From Calliopum simillimum (taxonomy: Eukaryota; Arthropoda; Insecta; Diptera; Lauxaniidae), in contig OX638369.1 of the NCBI GenBank assembly GCA_951812925.1, forward strand, positions 43,643,061 through 43,707,060: a DNA stretch of 64,000 bases, read 5' to 3'. A model generated the notes under the pieces. That model did no database searches. It saw only the letters and a list, made by a program, of their open reading frames with translations, and was not told the DNA's origin. The position numbers and the translations under genes were made by a program. Positions 46,301-61,300 of this stretch are shown here, piece by piece; within the stretch, counting starts at the first letter, position 1; each line of letters opens with the position of its first letter.

Positions 46301-49300
46301 GCACAACTAATTAACTTGTGTTTCACAACCCAATTACAACTTGTTATCTAATTGCGGTTCCGGTTTTTTTCAGAAAACCAATAACAACTCCTACATTCAA
46401 AAAAACTGATCTGATGAAAATGTTGCCAGTTTTATCAGCCAAATTGTATCAGCGCGCGGCGCGGCATTGATATCTACAAGAAGTCATCTAAGAAACTGCA
46501 TATAACAGTAATAAATGAAAAAATTAGACACCTCGACTGGAGTCGAATAGAGGTAGAACAATCAAATATCGATAGATAGAAAACCATAGGCAGAAATACG
46601 AAAGGGAGATGAATGTCGTATTTGATGTGATCAATGAAACTGAAATTGATGATTAACATTTTGAAGGAGAGTCTCAAAAGAAACCGCCATCGCCGCCGCC
46701 ATTGTTTCTTATTGTTGACAATATCTCTAAAATATTGTTGTTGTTGGTGATCAAACAAAATATTATAATGTTCGATTGAAAATCAAATACTCGTAATATG
46801 ATTGTTTAATTGCTTAAAAAAGTTGAATCGTTAGAAGTTGGCGCGATTGACGTTGGGTACATGGGTATTCATTGTAAATACTCTTTCCGTATTATTGTTG
46901 GGTTATTTTTCTCATCATAATGATCGACGACATGATCAATTGATGATCATGCGAACATTTTATTTGGTTTTTGTTATGGTTAACTTAGTTTAGGAGGAGT
47001 TGTTGTATTTGTTTTTGGAATTTCCCTCTTTTGTTTACCAATAGATGGCGGCTCTTTTGTAGTTAATATACAATAATGATAATGATAACTATGTACATAC
47101 ATATGTAAGTAGATTTTGTGCGTATTTTTGCAAAATTATTAGTTGCAGTAGAGGGTAAAGTGAATTGTAAATATTGTACATAAGTGGGAAAATCTTTTAA
47201 TGCCTTCGATTTAAAGTTTTAACTAATTCGAATGTACTACATCTGTGGACTTTTAACAAAACAAAATAAATCGAGATAAGCATAATTTTCTAGGACTTAG
47301 TCATATAAAACTTAAATACGCTCCTTTTGGTGTAATCATCACGTCTCACAGTGTTCGGGAAATTTAAAAAGCTGGCCAAAATTCTGAAAGTCGGTCTTAT
47401 TACCGGGTTTTTGATGATTACAAATCCGAAATCCATTTTTGAAAAAAACAACATGGCGGATTCACAATGGTGCACAAATAATGCTTAATCAGATATATTC
47501 TCACGAAAGTCGGTAATTTGAGGTTTGAGATGAAGCTGATTACGAATCTGAAATCTATTTTCAGAAAAACAAAATGGCGGATCCAAAATGGTGGACGAAA
47601 TACTGCTAAACTGCATCAATTACCACCAAAAACGGTACATGGGAGTTTCAGATGTTGCTTATAACGAATCTGAAATCTAGTTTATGAAATACAAAATGGC
47701 GGATCCACAATGACGAACCGTTTAGTGCAAAACTATATTAATCAATAAGAGGGGAGTTATTGGAGTTTTTGTGGTCGCTGATTGGAAATATGAAATTAAT
47801 TTTTGTAACACAAAATGGCACATCCAAAATTTCGGTCAAAAGATGCAGAACTGCATCTTTATTTACAAAAGTTTTGTTTCTGGGATCAATTTTTATGAAA
47901 ATGAAATACTTTACAAAAGTCCTAATAACTTTCTCGCGGGTACCTCCGGGCAGCTAATTTTTATACAGGCTTGCAGAACAATGTACCCTGAATAAGATGC
48001 ATGTGGAAACTAGACATTTATCATATTAAAAACCACTTCAACAATTTTTTTTATGTATATATCTTCACGAAACAGTTGCCCATTTATATAAACTGTGAAC
48101 GAGATTAAACGCTTTGGATTTGAGAAATATATTAAATAAACCTTCACGAAGAGACTCCATTTTGTTTGATTGCAAAAAAAAAGATGAACAGAAGTTATTT
48201 TTCCACTTGTTTACTGAGACGCTTTATATTAAAAAAAAAAAAAAATTCTTCGCAAGAATAGGTGAACTTCAAGCTCAAAAGACAAGAGTTTTTTAAGCAC
48301 AGAGGTCTTTCTGACCACTGAAACGAGTAAAGAGTGGATAATATTCTATCATTACCAACAATTAAAAGTACAAAAACAACAACTTTATTTTTCGAATTTT
48401 GACCAGCTTTTTTGATTTTCCGACCAGTGTGCGTCTATATGATTTTCAGCTCCAGGAGGAAAAGGTGTCCCATAATTCACGCCAGATTTTAATTTACCGC
48501 AATTTGAAAGGTAAAGTATTGTTCACCAATAAAAGGAAAACAGTTTGACAGCCGATGGCTTAGGGTAAGCAAAAATGGAGCTGCTTCAACTAGATTATTG
48601 AGAAAAAGTTAAGCAGTTTTTAAGCTCTCCTGAAAAGTTGCAATCTCGAGTTAGGTTGTTTTGTCAAAATGTCATAGATATGCTATGCGTGCATGTATGT
48701 TTATAAAGCCAAAAACGAATATTTTTTCTTTTTTCAATCGTGTATACATACATACATATCAATATATGTACATATTTTCGCCTTCATATTTGGGTTAACA
48801 TTGTCTATTTTTAAATTATATTTTTGCAATTCGATCGCATGGTGCGATCATTTCGCTTTGATAATAAACAAAAAGATTATGTTATTGATATGACATAACA
48901 TGTTGTTGTTGTTGGAAAACATATGCAATTTGTCATAAAACATTGTTTTATTTTTCTTATCTTTCACACGATGAAATTTCGTCGTAGTCTCGTTGTCATT
49001 GTCGCATTTCACTCGTCGTCGTTATTCTGAGAATTGTATGCGCCCAAGATCATAAAATGTACCGCTATGCCGCCGACAGACACAATCGCGCCATCTACGT
49101 CTGTTAGCTTATTGTCATTGATAGGGCTAAAGCAGCGGTTCTCAAACTAATAAACCTTAGAAAAGTCTATACATAGAAATTTGAAACTTAATGAAAAATG
49201 AAATATCACAAACTTCAAATCTCAAAAAGTATTGTAGGTACGAAATTTTAAGTGAAATCTAATTTTTTGATTAATTTGCATATGCTGATTCCGAACCTGT

Positions 49301-52300
49301 GCAAATGTTATTTTTTTCTACCAGGTTTGAGGTTTAAAATGCAGAAAACGTTATTTTTAGGCTTATGGCAGACATACACGAAGTAGTGTAATTCACTTTT
49401 GCCAGCTACATTGGATTGTTATAAAGTTCCTTAATAAACTATATCTCTAAACTTTCCCAATTGGATCATTATTTTTCGAGATATCATCCATTGAAGCCAA
49501 GGTAACTCAACTACATGCAAAGGACCGGAATAAATGTTTTTGTGAGGAGCTGAGATAGCTGTACCCAAGAGGAAAAATTTTTAGCGCTTCTGATCCAAGC
49601 ACTTTAAAAGTGCTTCTCCCTATAGAAATTTAGAAGGACTTACACAATGATTTTTTGTAAGGCTGCAGTGAGAATAACATATGTTCGAACCAAGCAGGGG
49701 TAATTTTTTTTTATTGTTTTTTTATTTTTTTTGCTTTATTTTTTTATTAAACATTTTTTTATTTCACTTTTCTATTTTCCTTTCTCTTATTTATTTACTT
49801 TTGTTTAATTGAATTACACAATGTTTTCATGTAAGGCTGCAGTAAGAAAAACATGGGTTCGAACCCAGCCCGAGTAATTATTTTTCTATTTTTTTTTTGT
49901 TTTTTTTTTTTATTAAAATATTTTTTATTCAAAATTTTTTTATTTCACTTTTCTATTTTCCTTTCTTTTATTTATTTATTTTTGTTTAATTTAATTGAAA
50001 CTGATTGCACAATGATTCTCTGTAAGGCTGTAGGAGCATTCGAATGTCAAATTCTGTTTGGACAATATCTGCTTAATATACAAATTTAATACCTCTTCAT
50101 ATCATCGGGCATTGATGTAGCGGACTAAAGGGTTGGTAAATGTAAGTAAAAATAATCTGTTTCTATCTATCACACGGACGGTAGTGGATTCAAATCATGG
50201 TGCGACCAGTTTTTTCTTTTTTTTTAATTTTATTGAAAAAACGCTTACCGCAGCATAACAAATAAGCGCTTCAAAAGGCCTTTTAAAGTAAGGCTGCAGT
50301 AAGCTTAAACGCGCTTACATCCTATGATATGCAATGTTAAAAAGAAAGAATAGTTCTTACGGAGAGAAAGCGCTTATTGGTAAAAAAATGCACTTCAGAA
50401 GGGTTTTTGAAGCACTTCTTTTCCCCTTGGGTACTTCAATGGATGATAACTCGCAATGATCCAATTGAGAAAGTATACATATATCTGGATAAGGTTTTTT
50501 CATTAGAAAATATGAATTACACCACTTTCTGAATGTGTACCGTACGCTTGAGCAGAATGTTTTCTGCACTTTAAAGCAAAGATAACTCGGATCCAAGAAC
50601 TGATTGAGAAAAATAGTTTCCAGATTCGGAATAAGCAAACGCAAATAAATCAAAAAAAAAAAAAAAAAGATATCAATATCTCATACAAAATTTTTTCCTC
50701 TCAATTTGTTACACTATGTTACGAGTATTTCTGTTCTACGGATTTCTAGTAAGAGTATGACGTTTGGCCTGGCCAAAAATAATATTTAATACCCTACACT
50801 GGAGTATTTTGAAAATTTTGTTGTATAGCTGTGCCACACCTTCATGTTCGACTATTCCAAGTATATATCCGAAATTTCATTGCATTACCTCAAATAACGA
50901 TTGCACAGCATTTTGAAAATTTTGCTTATATGGGAAGTGCCACGCCCTCTTTTCTGAGTTTGCCTAGTTTTTGCTCATAGCTTTCGCTTACTATTCCTAG
51001 TGTCTGTGCGAAATTTTGGCGCAATTCCTCAAATAACGCTTGAAAACTTTGAGCGTATGCACACACCTCTCCTGAACGAGCTTTTAGGTTTCCGAAACTG
51101 CCGACGAAATCTACCAATGGAGTACTTTTCTTTCATGCTGATACATCAAAACTAGGTAAGAATGAAAATCGGAGCAGCTAGTATTCGTGAAATATCGCAA
51201 AAATACATATCCCATATAAAATTAAAAAAATGAAGAAAAAAAAACAGAACAAACAAATACAAAAGTAGTTACATTTAATGTATTTTGCAATGCTGAATCC
51301 GAATTCGGCCTCCAAATTGCTGTATCTCATACAATTTTTGAGATATGTTAGCCTAAACAAAGAAAAAATACCGTTTTTGCTATATTTTGAAGCTATATAA
51401 CTAGAATATAGAACATTCATACATATAATCCGATACAGTTTCTAAAAGTTATAATTTTTTTCTTTAAAACCTCAATTAAATTATGTCGATATCTTTATTT
51501 TTCTCGGAGATATTCTACCCTAAAAATTTAAAAAAGTGCAAAAAACATGTTTTTCATTATTTCAGTCTACGATATTTCGGAGAAACATAAAGTTATTGAC
51601 ATAATTTAAATGAGGTTTTAGAGAAAAAAATTATAACTTTTAGAAACTGTATCGGATCATATGTATGAATGATTTATATTCTAGTTATATAGCTTCAAAA
51701 TATAGCAAAAACGGTATTTTTTCCTTGCTTAGGCTAACATATCTCAAAAACCGTATGAGATACAGCAATTTAAAGGCCGGATTTAGATTCAGCATTGCAA
51801 AATACATTAAATGCAACTACTTTTATATTTAATTGTTCTGTTTTTTTTTCTTCAATTTTTTAATTTTATATGGGATATGTATTTTTGCGATATTTCACGA
51901 ATACTAGCTGATCCGATTTTCATTCTTACCAAGTTTTGATGTATCAGCATGAAAGAAAAGTACCCCATTGGTAGATTTCGTCGGCATTTTCGGAAACCTA
52001 AAAGCTCGTTCAGGAGAGGTGCATGCACGGTGCCACGCCCTCTTGTCCGATAAGATTTTTTTGTTCCTGATAAGATTTTGCATTTACTACCCTAAGTATC
52101 TGTGTAAAAATTGATTGGATTATCTTAAAAAACTCTTTCAGAACAGCATTTTGAAGCTTTTACTTATGTGAGAGGTGCCACGCCCTCTTGTCTCTGGCAA
52201 ACCTGGTTTTGCCAGCTTGTAGACCTCACCGAGAACAGTACCCTGGACTGCTTAACATATTTTCATAAAAAATGCTCGATACCTAGTTTTGTCATCTTTG

Positions 52301-55300
52301 CATAGCATTAATACTGCGCATGGTATAGTCTACACTGAGTTTCTGACAACATTGTCGGGTACTACATGGAGTTCATTTTCTGCAAAATGAGCAATTGAAA
52401 AATTTCGGAAATGTATATCTCTTTTGCAGAGCATTTTCTTACTATAATCATTTTTTGGAGATAATTTCATTGTTCAGAAAGGCTTGAAATAGGCACCAAA
52501 TACAAGGGCTTATTTCAAAAATTGAGAATTTATTCATTTGCTGATGATAATGACGTTTTTCATAATCTGTAATTCAATATTGCTTATAACATAGAAATGT
52601 TCAACTGAAATCTTTGTATTTTTGTGTTAGACTTAATATATGATGAAACAATGTTCCTCTTACTATGTGCAATATATGTTTTTTTTTGGTGCAAATGTGG
52701 TATTTTTTTTGCTTACCTGACATAGAACCTAACTCGCTGGAATGGTTATTATTGTTTAGATTTGTGTTATTGTTGTTACTACTACTATTATTGTTGTTGC
52801 TTTCGACAGATGAAGATGTTAAGCTACTTAATGATGACTTTTCCAGTACATCATGATCATCTTTACAATAGAGGGCACCACCGTCTCGTAACGCAAATTC
52901 ATCACCTGTAAAGAAAGTACGAGCATTTATTAATTTTTTATTCTGAGTTCTCTTTTTTTAGTTAAAACAATCTTTATAAATCTTAACTATATTATATTTG
53001 TCACAGCATTTTTTCCGAATTCACCCTCAGAGCTTTAACTTACTATACCTAGTATCTAAGGTTGCGACCTAGAGCCATAATTTTTTTATTTTTCCGCTTG
53101 AAATTATTAAACTAGATTTGGATTAACGCGGCACTGCATGCAACACTTAACACATAAAGAACAATGCAATTAAGAATCCATAGAAGACAATATTTCGAAT
53201 CATTAGTGAAGAATATACAATGTGTGTATGTTAAAAATAAATAAAAAAAAAACAAAAAACTACATCAATCGATGGCCCACCCTTTGCATAACAATTCACA
53301 ATGATCGATTCAACAATATTTTTTGCAACAACTCACCTGGTAACAATTGTCTCTTACACGCTGAGCAACGAAAACATTCAATGTGAAAGATTTTCGTCTT
53401 TGCACGCATCACAAAATCATTTTTACTGAATGAGCTTCCGCATTTATCACATTTTGTACCAAATAGTCTGTAAAATACAAAGTATAAAATAAGAATTATT
53501 TATTATTTCAGGAAGTTTCTTAGTTACAGCAATACGTGTGTCGCACAGTGGAGCAAAATGCTTTTCGTTTGAATTGGAAATATTTAATGCATCGCTGGGC
53601 GCTCAGTGCTTTACACCAATCAAATGCAATTATTTTTCAAATGCAACAAATAGATAAAAAAGGGTTTAAATAAATAACATATTGTACTAGAAAAAATGTT
53701 TGTGAATACTTTTTGGGTTGTAAGAAAACTTAAATCTAAATATATTCAAATCCTCTGAGTTAGTTCTAAAAATAGTAAACAAAAACTAAAAAATTTAGGA
53801 ACAGTTGAAAAAATTGCATAATTTAAGGGAGAACGTCCTTTGATCTAATAGTACGTTTATCAAATGAATCTGTCATTTTTAAAAGGGGATATATGTCGCT
53901 CGTCCGAAAATTTATTTTTTTTTGGTTTTTTGCCGTTGTGACATTGGCGCTGGTTGGTCTGTCTTTTTTCTAAGTATGCAGATTACGACTTAAAATCAAT
54001 ATAAGATAGCCCCCATCACTAAAATCACATTTAAATAAGATTTACCAAACTTATGAGGGTTTTTCTTATTTTCTTAACTTTGATATGCCCTTTTAAAAAT
54101 GACTGATTCAAATAGATTTCATATTAAAACCATAGTTTTGTTATAAATTGAATACTTTGTTTAATAGTATTAACTTATAAGTATCAATATTAATACTATA
54201 CACAGATTTAATATTACTAGAAATACGACTGATTTGCGTATAAAGCGCATTATTGTTTTAATAGTACGATGCATTTTCAACCTGTTAATGGTATCTTAAC
54301 CGTTAAAAAAAAAGTGAATAATAATGGTATCCTATGGATTTAATAGTATGTTCTATTAAAAATCAAAAAAGCTTATCTTGTGGTACATATTGATACAATT
54401 GATACCGTTAATATAATATATAGTTTCGAAATTATTGTTTTTAAAATATGGATCCCATTGACTAATTTTAATAGTAAAAACTGAGAGACTTTATTCGAAA
54501 AACATAATTTCAATGGTTTTTTTTTTACCTGGGTGTAGGGAATTGCATATTCTACAAAATGCATGAAAAAAATTTTTTCCACTTCACATCTTTTCGAAGT
54601 TATTGTTCAAAAACTGTTTTTTATCTAAATTTTAGGATTGTCAAAAGATATCTCTCAAGCTAAAAGTCGCACAAAAAAAAAAAAGAAGAAAAAGTAGTTT
54701 GTAGAGCAAGCAATTCTCTAGAAATAAGTATTTTTTTAGTTTCGACTCTTCGTTCATGAGTTATCACAATTTAAAAATCAACACATTTAACTATTATTTT
54801 CCACATTTTAATTAGGATGTCTCCTAAAATATTAGTCCTGCAAAAACAATTAAGAGGCCATTTTTATAATCTACAAAATTGACGACAATAATTTTTTCTT
54901 TGGAAGTAACCGTCAGCGAGATATTTGCAAGACTAATTTTAGACGCCATTTTTTCAAATATGGCGGCGCGAGCAGCAAAGATTCGAGGTGGCAAATTTAA
55001 ATATCGAAAAAAAGAACATCGAAATCTAAAAAATAACTCATTTTTGAAAATCCCGGGAAACTTTCCAGGTATCCCCATTTTATTCTCCCAAATAATGATT
55101 ATTAGGCAAGTTTGGAAGTTCGGGCAGCCATATCATGTTCCCTATTTTGAATTTTGGGGAAATGCTATAAGAAATTGATTGAAAATTTGGTAACCAGCAA
55201 AAAATTAAAGTGCAAGATATGCTATCTTTGACCCTGGCCAAAAATTAAGTACCCCACACTGCATCATTTTGATTTTGATTATGTCCTCTTTTTATACTTC

Positions 55301-58300
55301 AGCTAGAATTTGCTCTGAGCTTGCACGGAGGCAGAACACAGAAAATTCCTCAAATTACCTTGCTTAGTTTTCTCTTAAAAAATATTTCCACAGCCAGAGG
55401 AACAGACAAATGAAGATAGCTATATCGATTCAGGAGGTGACGCTGATCAAGAATATATACACTTTTCTATACCTGACACGCCTTTTACTCTGCGTAACAA
55501 TTGGAAGGACAAAGTGAATATGCCCTGTGTGTGAGCTTCTCTTTGGATAAAATTTTGGTGTTGTCTCACTGTGCATCATTGTTATGTTGTTGTAATAACC
55601 TTGAATAAATCGCATAGATTTCTTACCATGCGACTTGATCGCATGAATGTAGTTTTTTTTATTAGCAATTGATTTTTTATTGTTATTGTTATTTTTTATT
55701 GGTTTTACTGTTGTTTTTGTTGTGATTTATATCTCTACCTATCAATCATAAAAAAAGTGTTAATTTATAGCTTTGCATGTGTTAATTAATTATTTAAATA
55801 ATTTACATATTTCATTACAATATACATACGTACAATTCATTGCTATGTTTGTATTTGTTTTATTCATTTGTTGTCCATTTTTTATTAGATCCCCATGTTA
55901 AACAGGTGAATAATTTATTAGAACATTTGTGCATGAATGCCAATAGACTAAATATTTGTTTGAGATACTCGAAGCAGCAATAAAAAAACCTCTTTAGTCG
56001 AACGTTTAATTTGCAAAGAGCGTTTTTTATTAACAAAATAAAATAAAAACAAAAAAATTAATTATTTCGAAGCCTTATACCTATGTAACGATTAAATAAA
56101 AAATGGGACTAACTTACTCCCTCTGGCAGTTTTTTAAAGACCGCTCGATGAGCAAAAATGCTTATTTGGTGGTTATTATTTTATGTAAAAGAAGTAAAGT
56201 TCGATACTCTAAAAGTTTGTCAAAGGTCATAGAAAATATACCTTGCAATATTATTATAAAGTACATTCAGTTTGCATTTGACGGCACTGCCATAGCTACC
56301 AAATATTTCTCGACCATATAACAGTGTTGGAATCAGATAGGATTTGGCCAAATAGAGATATCAATGTGATTGTTCTACTGCTTTTTGCAAACTAAGTACA
56401 TAGGTCAACAAAAAAAAAAAAAGTTTAAAAGTAAGGTTTAATATGTGTTCCCCTGTGTTATCAGACATATCGATTTGGATGCGTTCATAGACCGTTTTTC
56501 GATGCCCAGTTGAAAATATTTTCCAAATCATTGTTGCTATCCTGTATAAATGAATGATTTCAATTAGTGGGGAACTCACATAAAATTGAACGCCATTCGC
56601 TCACAATTGCAATTACAATTACATAGCAGTGGGAAAGCCATTTATGTAGATTGAAAACAAAAGAGGCCCAAGGACAGATCCTTGGGGGACCCCGTGAAGG
56701 TGTCGAGGTGTGTTTTTTTTTCAATTTAACCCTCTAGTTCCCAAGAAGGCCTGTAGACAGCCTAATTTAAAAAAATTCCATAAGTCATAATATGATTTAT
56801 TTATAATATGATGTCTGTTAGTGTTTGACTACAAGGTATCATCAAATGGAAGAAGATGGCACGATAAAAAAAGTATAGAATCAAGGACGACAGTCTCTCC
56901 TTTAATCATGGACATGTTTGATAGCGACATCTAGTTGCATTTGATGGTAGCTTGTGATCAAACATAAACAAAATGGAGATTGCTGCCTTTGCTTCTATAC
57001 CCCTCATATGTTATAATTTTTGTAGCTAATTTTTTGGATTTATAAAAAAAAATTTCCATTCTTTTAAATAAATGCAGTTGCGTAAAGCAGCAATACGTGC
57101 AAAAGCCGTTATTGTAAGTCAAAGTTGAAAAAATTTTTAAAAATATTTCCTGAACTCCATAAGAATTAAAAAATTATGGAATGTAGCTATCTATGAGTAC
57201 TATAAGAAAAATATTCAGTTTTATAAAATAATGTTTTAACTTTCCCCTCACTCACCCCAAATCGCACCGTGTCTGTAGGCCGTCTTGGGATACAAAGCAT
57301 AAAAAACTTGTAACGATATCTATATATTTTGTTCGTCCTATTCGCACTTTTTATCAATTTTTACTAAAATCTTGTATGCCACAAATGGTGCTTAAAATTA
57401 TTTGATTTCGAAGGATTTTCGTATAACATCAAGGTATACCTGGAGCTCTAGATGGAGCGCATTCCCAATCGTGGCGATCTTCATATTCCAAGCACTCTTA
57501 GATATGACAGACCAATGTAAAATAAGAGAAAATCTTTTTGACAGAAATTTGTAGCTGCGTCGATCGGGCAGATTTATCAATAACTATGTGAACATACCCC
57601 TGCGGGTAAGGGGTCAGAATATGCCCGAGGTAAGCATGCCTGTCGTAAAAGGCGTGGAAGGGTGTAGCGTTGGACAGCGTTGCGCCTCGAAAGAAAAACC
57701 CACAATGCCCGTAACTGGCACTGACAAGGCGAGTCGATGCCGCCTTAAAATAAGCATCTTGTCGAAATCCTGAAGCGTCTGATCCAGAGTGGGCGGTTCT
57801 CAGGTCAGCATCTGTTCCAAATTGGGCGGCTGAAATTGAAAGTGAATTTGGCCACTATATTTGCAGCGCTTGCCGGATCTAGCCTTAAGCTTATAACTTA
57901 CTGCGTGGGGCGTTGTTGAGAAGATTATACTAATGAAGCATGGATCGAAAAACGATGGAAAATAAACCTCCAAGTGGTACCCACCAGAGTGTGGTTAATC
58001 CACCTGCCTCGGCAGCATGCACATCATACATACATAGTATCCTTCGTCAATTAGAATGATTGAATTCTTTTGTTTTTTTAACAATAAAACAATATACGGG
58101 TATATTCTCATTCACCGATACCCAAAAATAGGTAGGGGATACTGGGGCACATTTGACACTAAATTTTCAAGGACCTGTATCTTTGAAAATAATTGCACGA
58201 TCTTAATACTCTTTACTGTTTCTGAAACATTGATTATTTAGAATTGAAAGAAAAATTTTTTTTTTAAAAACTGCATTAAGAGTCTTTTTTTTAAACTTTT

Positions 58301-61300
58301 TCAAAAAAAGTACTGGTACGGGGCACATTTGACACTCACAAAAATAGCACAAAACCATTAAACAAAATATTAATATATGGGTGATTCTTTTTCAATCCCA
58401 CCAAAGGCTCTGTCCATTCTATTTCTCAACCAATTTGAACGTACTTGGTCTCAAAATTTTTGTCTGCTCAAGATCTTTCGATTAAACACATGCCTTTTTT
58501 TTAGTTAATGTCTTAATTCAAAATGGCGGCCACAAAATGGCGACTACCTTTAGAAATTTGAGAAAAAATAGTTCGTATTTTTGTGGAAAAAAATCCAAGT
58601 GAAATTTTTTAACTTAAAAAGTCTTTATTTATGCTTTTTAAATAAACTGTGAAAAGGTCATTGCGAAATCGTGTTCGCATAAAAAGTTATTCAAGGCGAA
58701 AGGTCGAAAAATTCAGTTTTTTGTAAATATCGCGCTAACGGTTACTTTTTCAAGAAAATAATGCAAGACAGTTTTGTAGCCCAAGAAATTTCCTATAAAA
58801 ATGACCTCAGGTTTATTTTCGTACGACATTGAGTTATATGTTCCAAGGCTCAAAAGAAAACTTGGAATTTGTACTTTCGATTGCCGAGTTGCTTTTTCTC
58901 ACTTAAAGCAAAATATGTCAAGAGCGCCAAGAAAATTGGTAACCACTGAAAAAAAAAAAGATGGATCCACGGCCCGATTTTCGACCTGTTTTTACAAAAT
59001 GTTATTAAAATTGCGCTTATATACATTAAAGATCGTCAAACATTATGATTTTTATTGCAAGATCCATAAAACAACTTTAGTGGGCCGATAGACTTGATTT
59101 CTATAGAAAAACCATTTTTTGGTCATAAAACGTGAGTTGGCGAGTTCTAACCGTCAATGTTTTTTATTAAAATTGAAATAGCTTCATAATCTATAATAAG
59201 AATAGTCAAAAATTCGAAAGCAGCAAAAATTTAAATTGGAAAAGACAATGGCTCCCCGAAAAGGACCAAGTAAGAAGGATTCGAAAGCAGTAAAAAGAGC
59301 TTTATTTACAGTCCAGCACTGGCATAACTGTTGCAATCCATTTGGCTTAAAAAATCATGAGGGGAAAAGTTTGCGGAGAGTGACAAAAAAATGCTTGAAT
59401 CTTTCCCAGATTTATGCAAAAAACATAAGATATGTACCACATGTAGGAAACATGATTCCAGGAAGGAAAATGACGATTCGCCAACTAACGTCGATTTGGA
59501 GCAGAAACAATCACCAAATCAGCATTTAGATTATTCTGATACTGAAAGTGTCGATTTTAGAAGTGAGCGTGAAAAAGATCTGGAGGACATGTTGACTCAA
59601 TTAAAAACGAAATTTAGTTCACTAGAAAAAATGATCCCTTGCGTCTCAGGATTTTGACGATTCTACCAGACACTTGGAGTGAGCGTAAAATTGCTAGCGA
59701 ATTTGAAACTGACAGGCAAGTGGTGCAAAGGGCAAAAAAATTGAAAAATGAATTTGGTATCCTCGGAGAAGTGCGGTCGAAGAGAGGAAAAAACCTGAAT
59801 CAAGAAATAGTCGACTCTGTTGTGAAATTTTTCAACTCTGATCATAATAGTAAAGTAATGCCGTCGATGAAAGATTTCGTGAACATAAAAATCGACGGAG
59901 AAAAAAAAAAGTACAAAAACGCTTGTTGTTTTTCAATTTAAATGAACTTTATACCCACTTCAAAGAGGAAAACCCGGAAAAAGCGGTGAGTTTTTCCATG
60001 TTTGCTAAGCTGAGGCCAAAAAATTGCATATTGCCCGGGAAAAATGGAACACACGCTGTTTGTGTATGCACTTATCATAACAATTTCGTCATGATGTTGG
60101 AAGCGATTAAAATAGATAAATTAACAGAAGAATGCAGCATCAAGTTGCAAGATTACCACGACTGCATCAGAATGATCGTGTGCTCTGCACCAGATGAAAA
60201 GTGCCATCTTGACGAATGTGAAAAGTGCCCAGGAATAGCAGTGTTTAGAGATTATATGAATGAAATATTCACGGAGTCATCAATTAAGAACGTGGAATAT
60301 AGTTTTTGGACAGAGACGGATCGCGCTACCCTCTTGACTGTTGTCAAGTCTTCAGAGGAGTTTTTGGAAGACCTCTGTGAAAAACTGCAAAAATTGAAAC
60401 CTCATGCTTTCCTAGCGAAAAACCAATCAGAATTTATGAGACATGTGAAAGCAAGTTTGGGTGTAGAGGAAGTCTTGGTAACGTTCGACTTTTCCGAAAA
60501 TTATGGTTATACTGTGCAGAATGCATCTCAGGCATATCACTTTAACAACGACCAATGCACAGTATATATATATTTTTTTTTCATATAAATACAAATAATA
60601 AGTTTGTATGTATTAACGAAGACTTATTATTATTATTATTTATATAAATTGTGAGAAGTCGATTTCAAATAAGTATTTAGTGCATGAACGTGAAGTTGAG
60701 GCTGGATTTGTTGAAGTTGGTAGCTTAAACTCAATTGACCTCCTCAAAGTCCACTTCCGGTTCAATAAAAACCCAATTTAATTTAAAATACACAACACAT
60801 ATGTATGGATGAATGTCAAATGTGCCCCATCGGCAAAAGTCAAATGTGCCCCAGAATCTCTTGAAGAATTAAAAATATTTTAAAATTTAAACTATTTGTC
60901 CTTGATAAAAACTACTTTTATTCTATTAATTATAAAGGTTAGTGCTACCAAATTTGCACACTTACTTTTAAAAAACAATACAACTTAATTTGCAAAACCC
61001 TTAGAACAAGATGCCGAAAATTGCAAAAAAAAAACTCAAAAAGTTAAAAAAGCGTATTAGAGCGGGAGGAGTTGAAAGAGAACTGCCAAAGTTCATTACG
61101 TTGCTTTCACTCTAATAAGTTATGATTCTGCATATCAGGTTTTTGGTTCGAAAGGCGTGTTCACACCGAAAATGGCAAAGTAAAATATGCCCCGGTGTCA
61201 AATGTACCCCAGCTTACCCTATAACATTTAATCAATTGAAATATTTAATCGTAACTTAAGTTTACTTAGTTTTTATATTCGATTTTTTAATAATAATACA

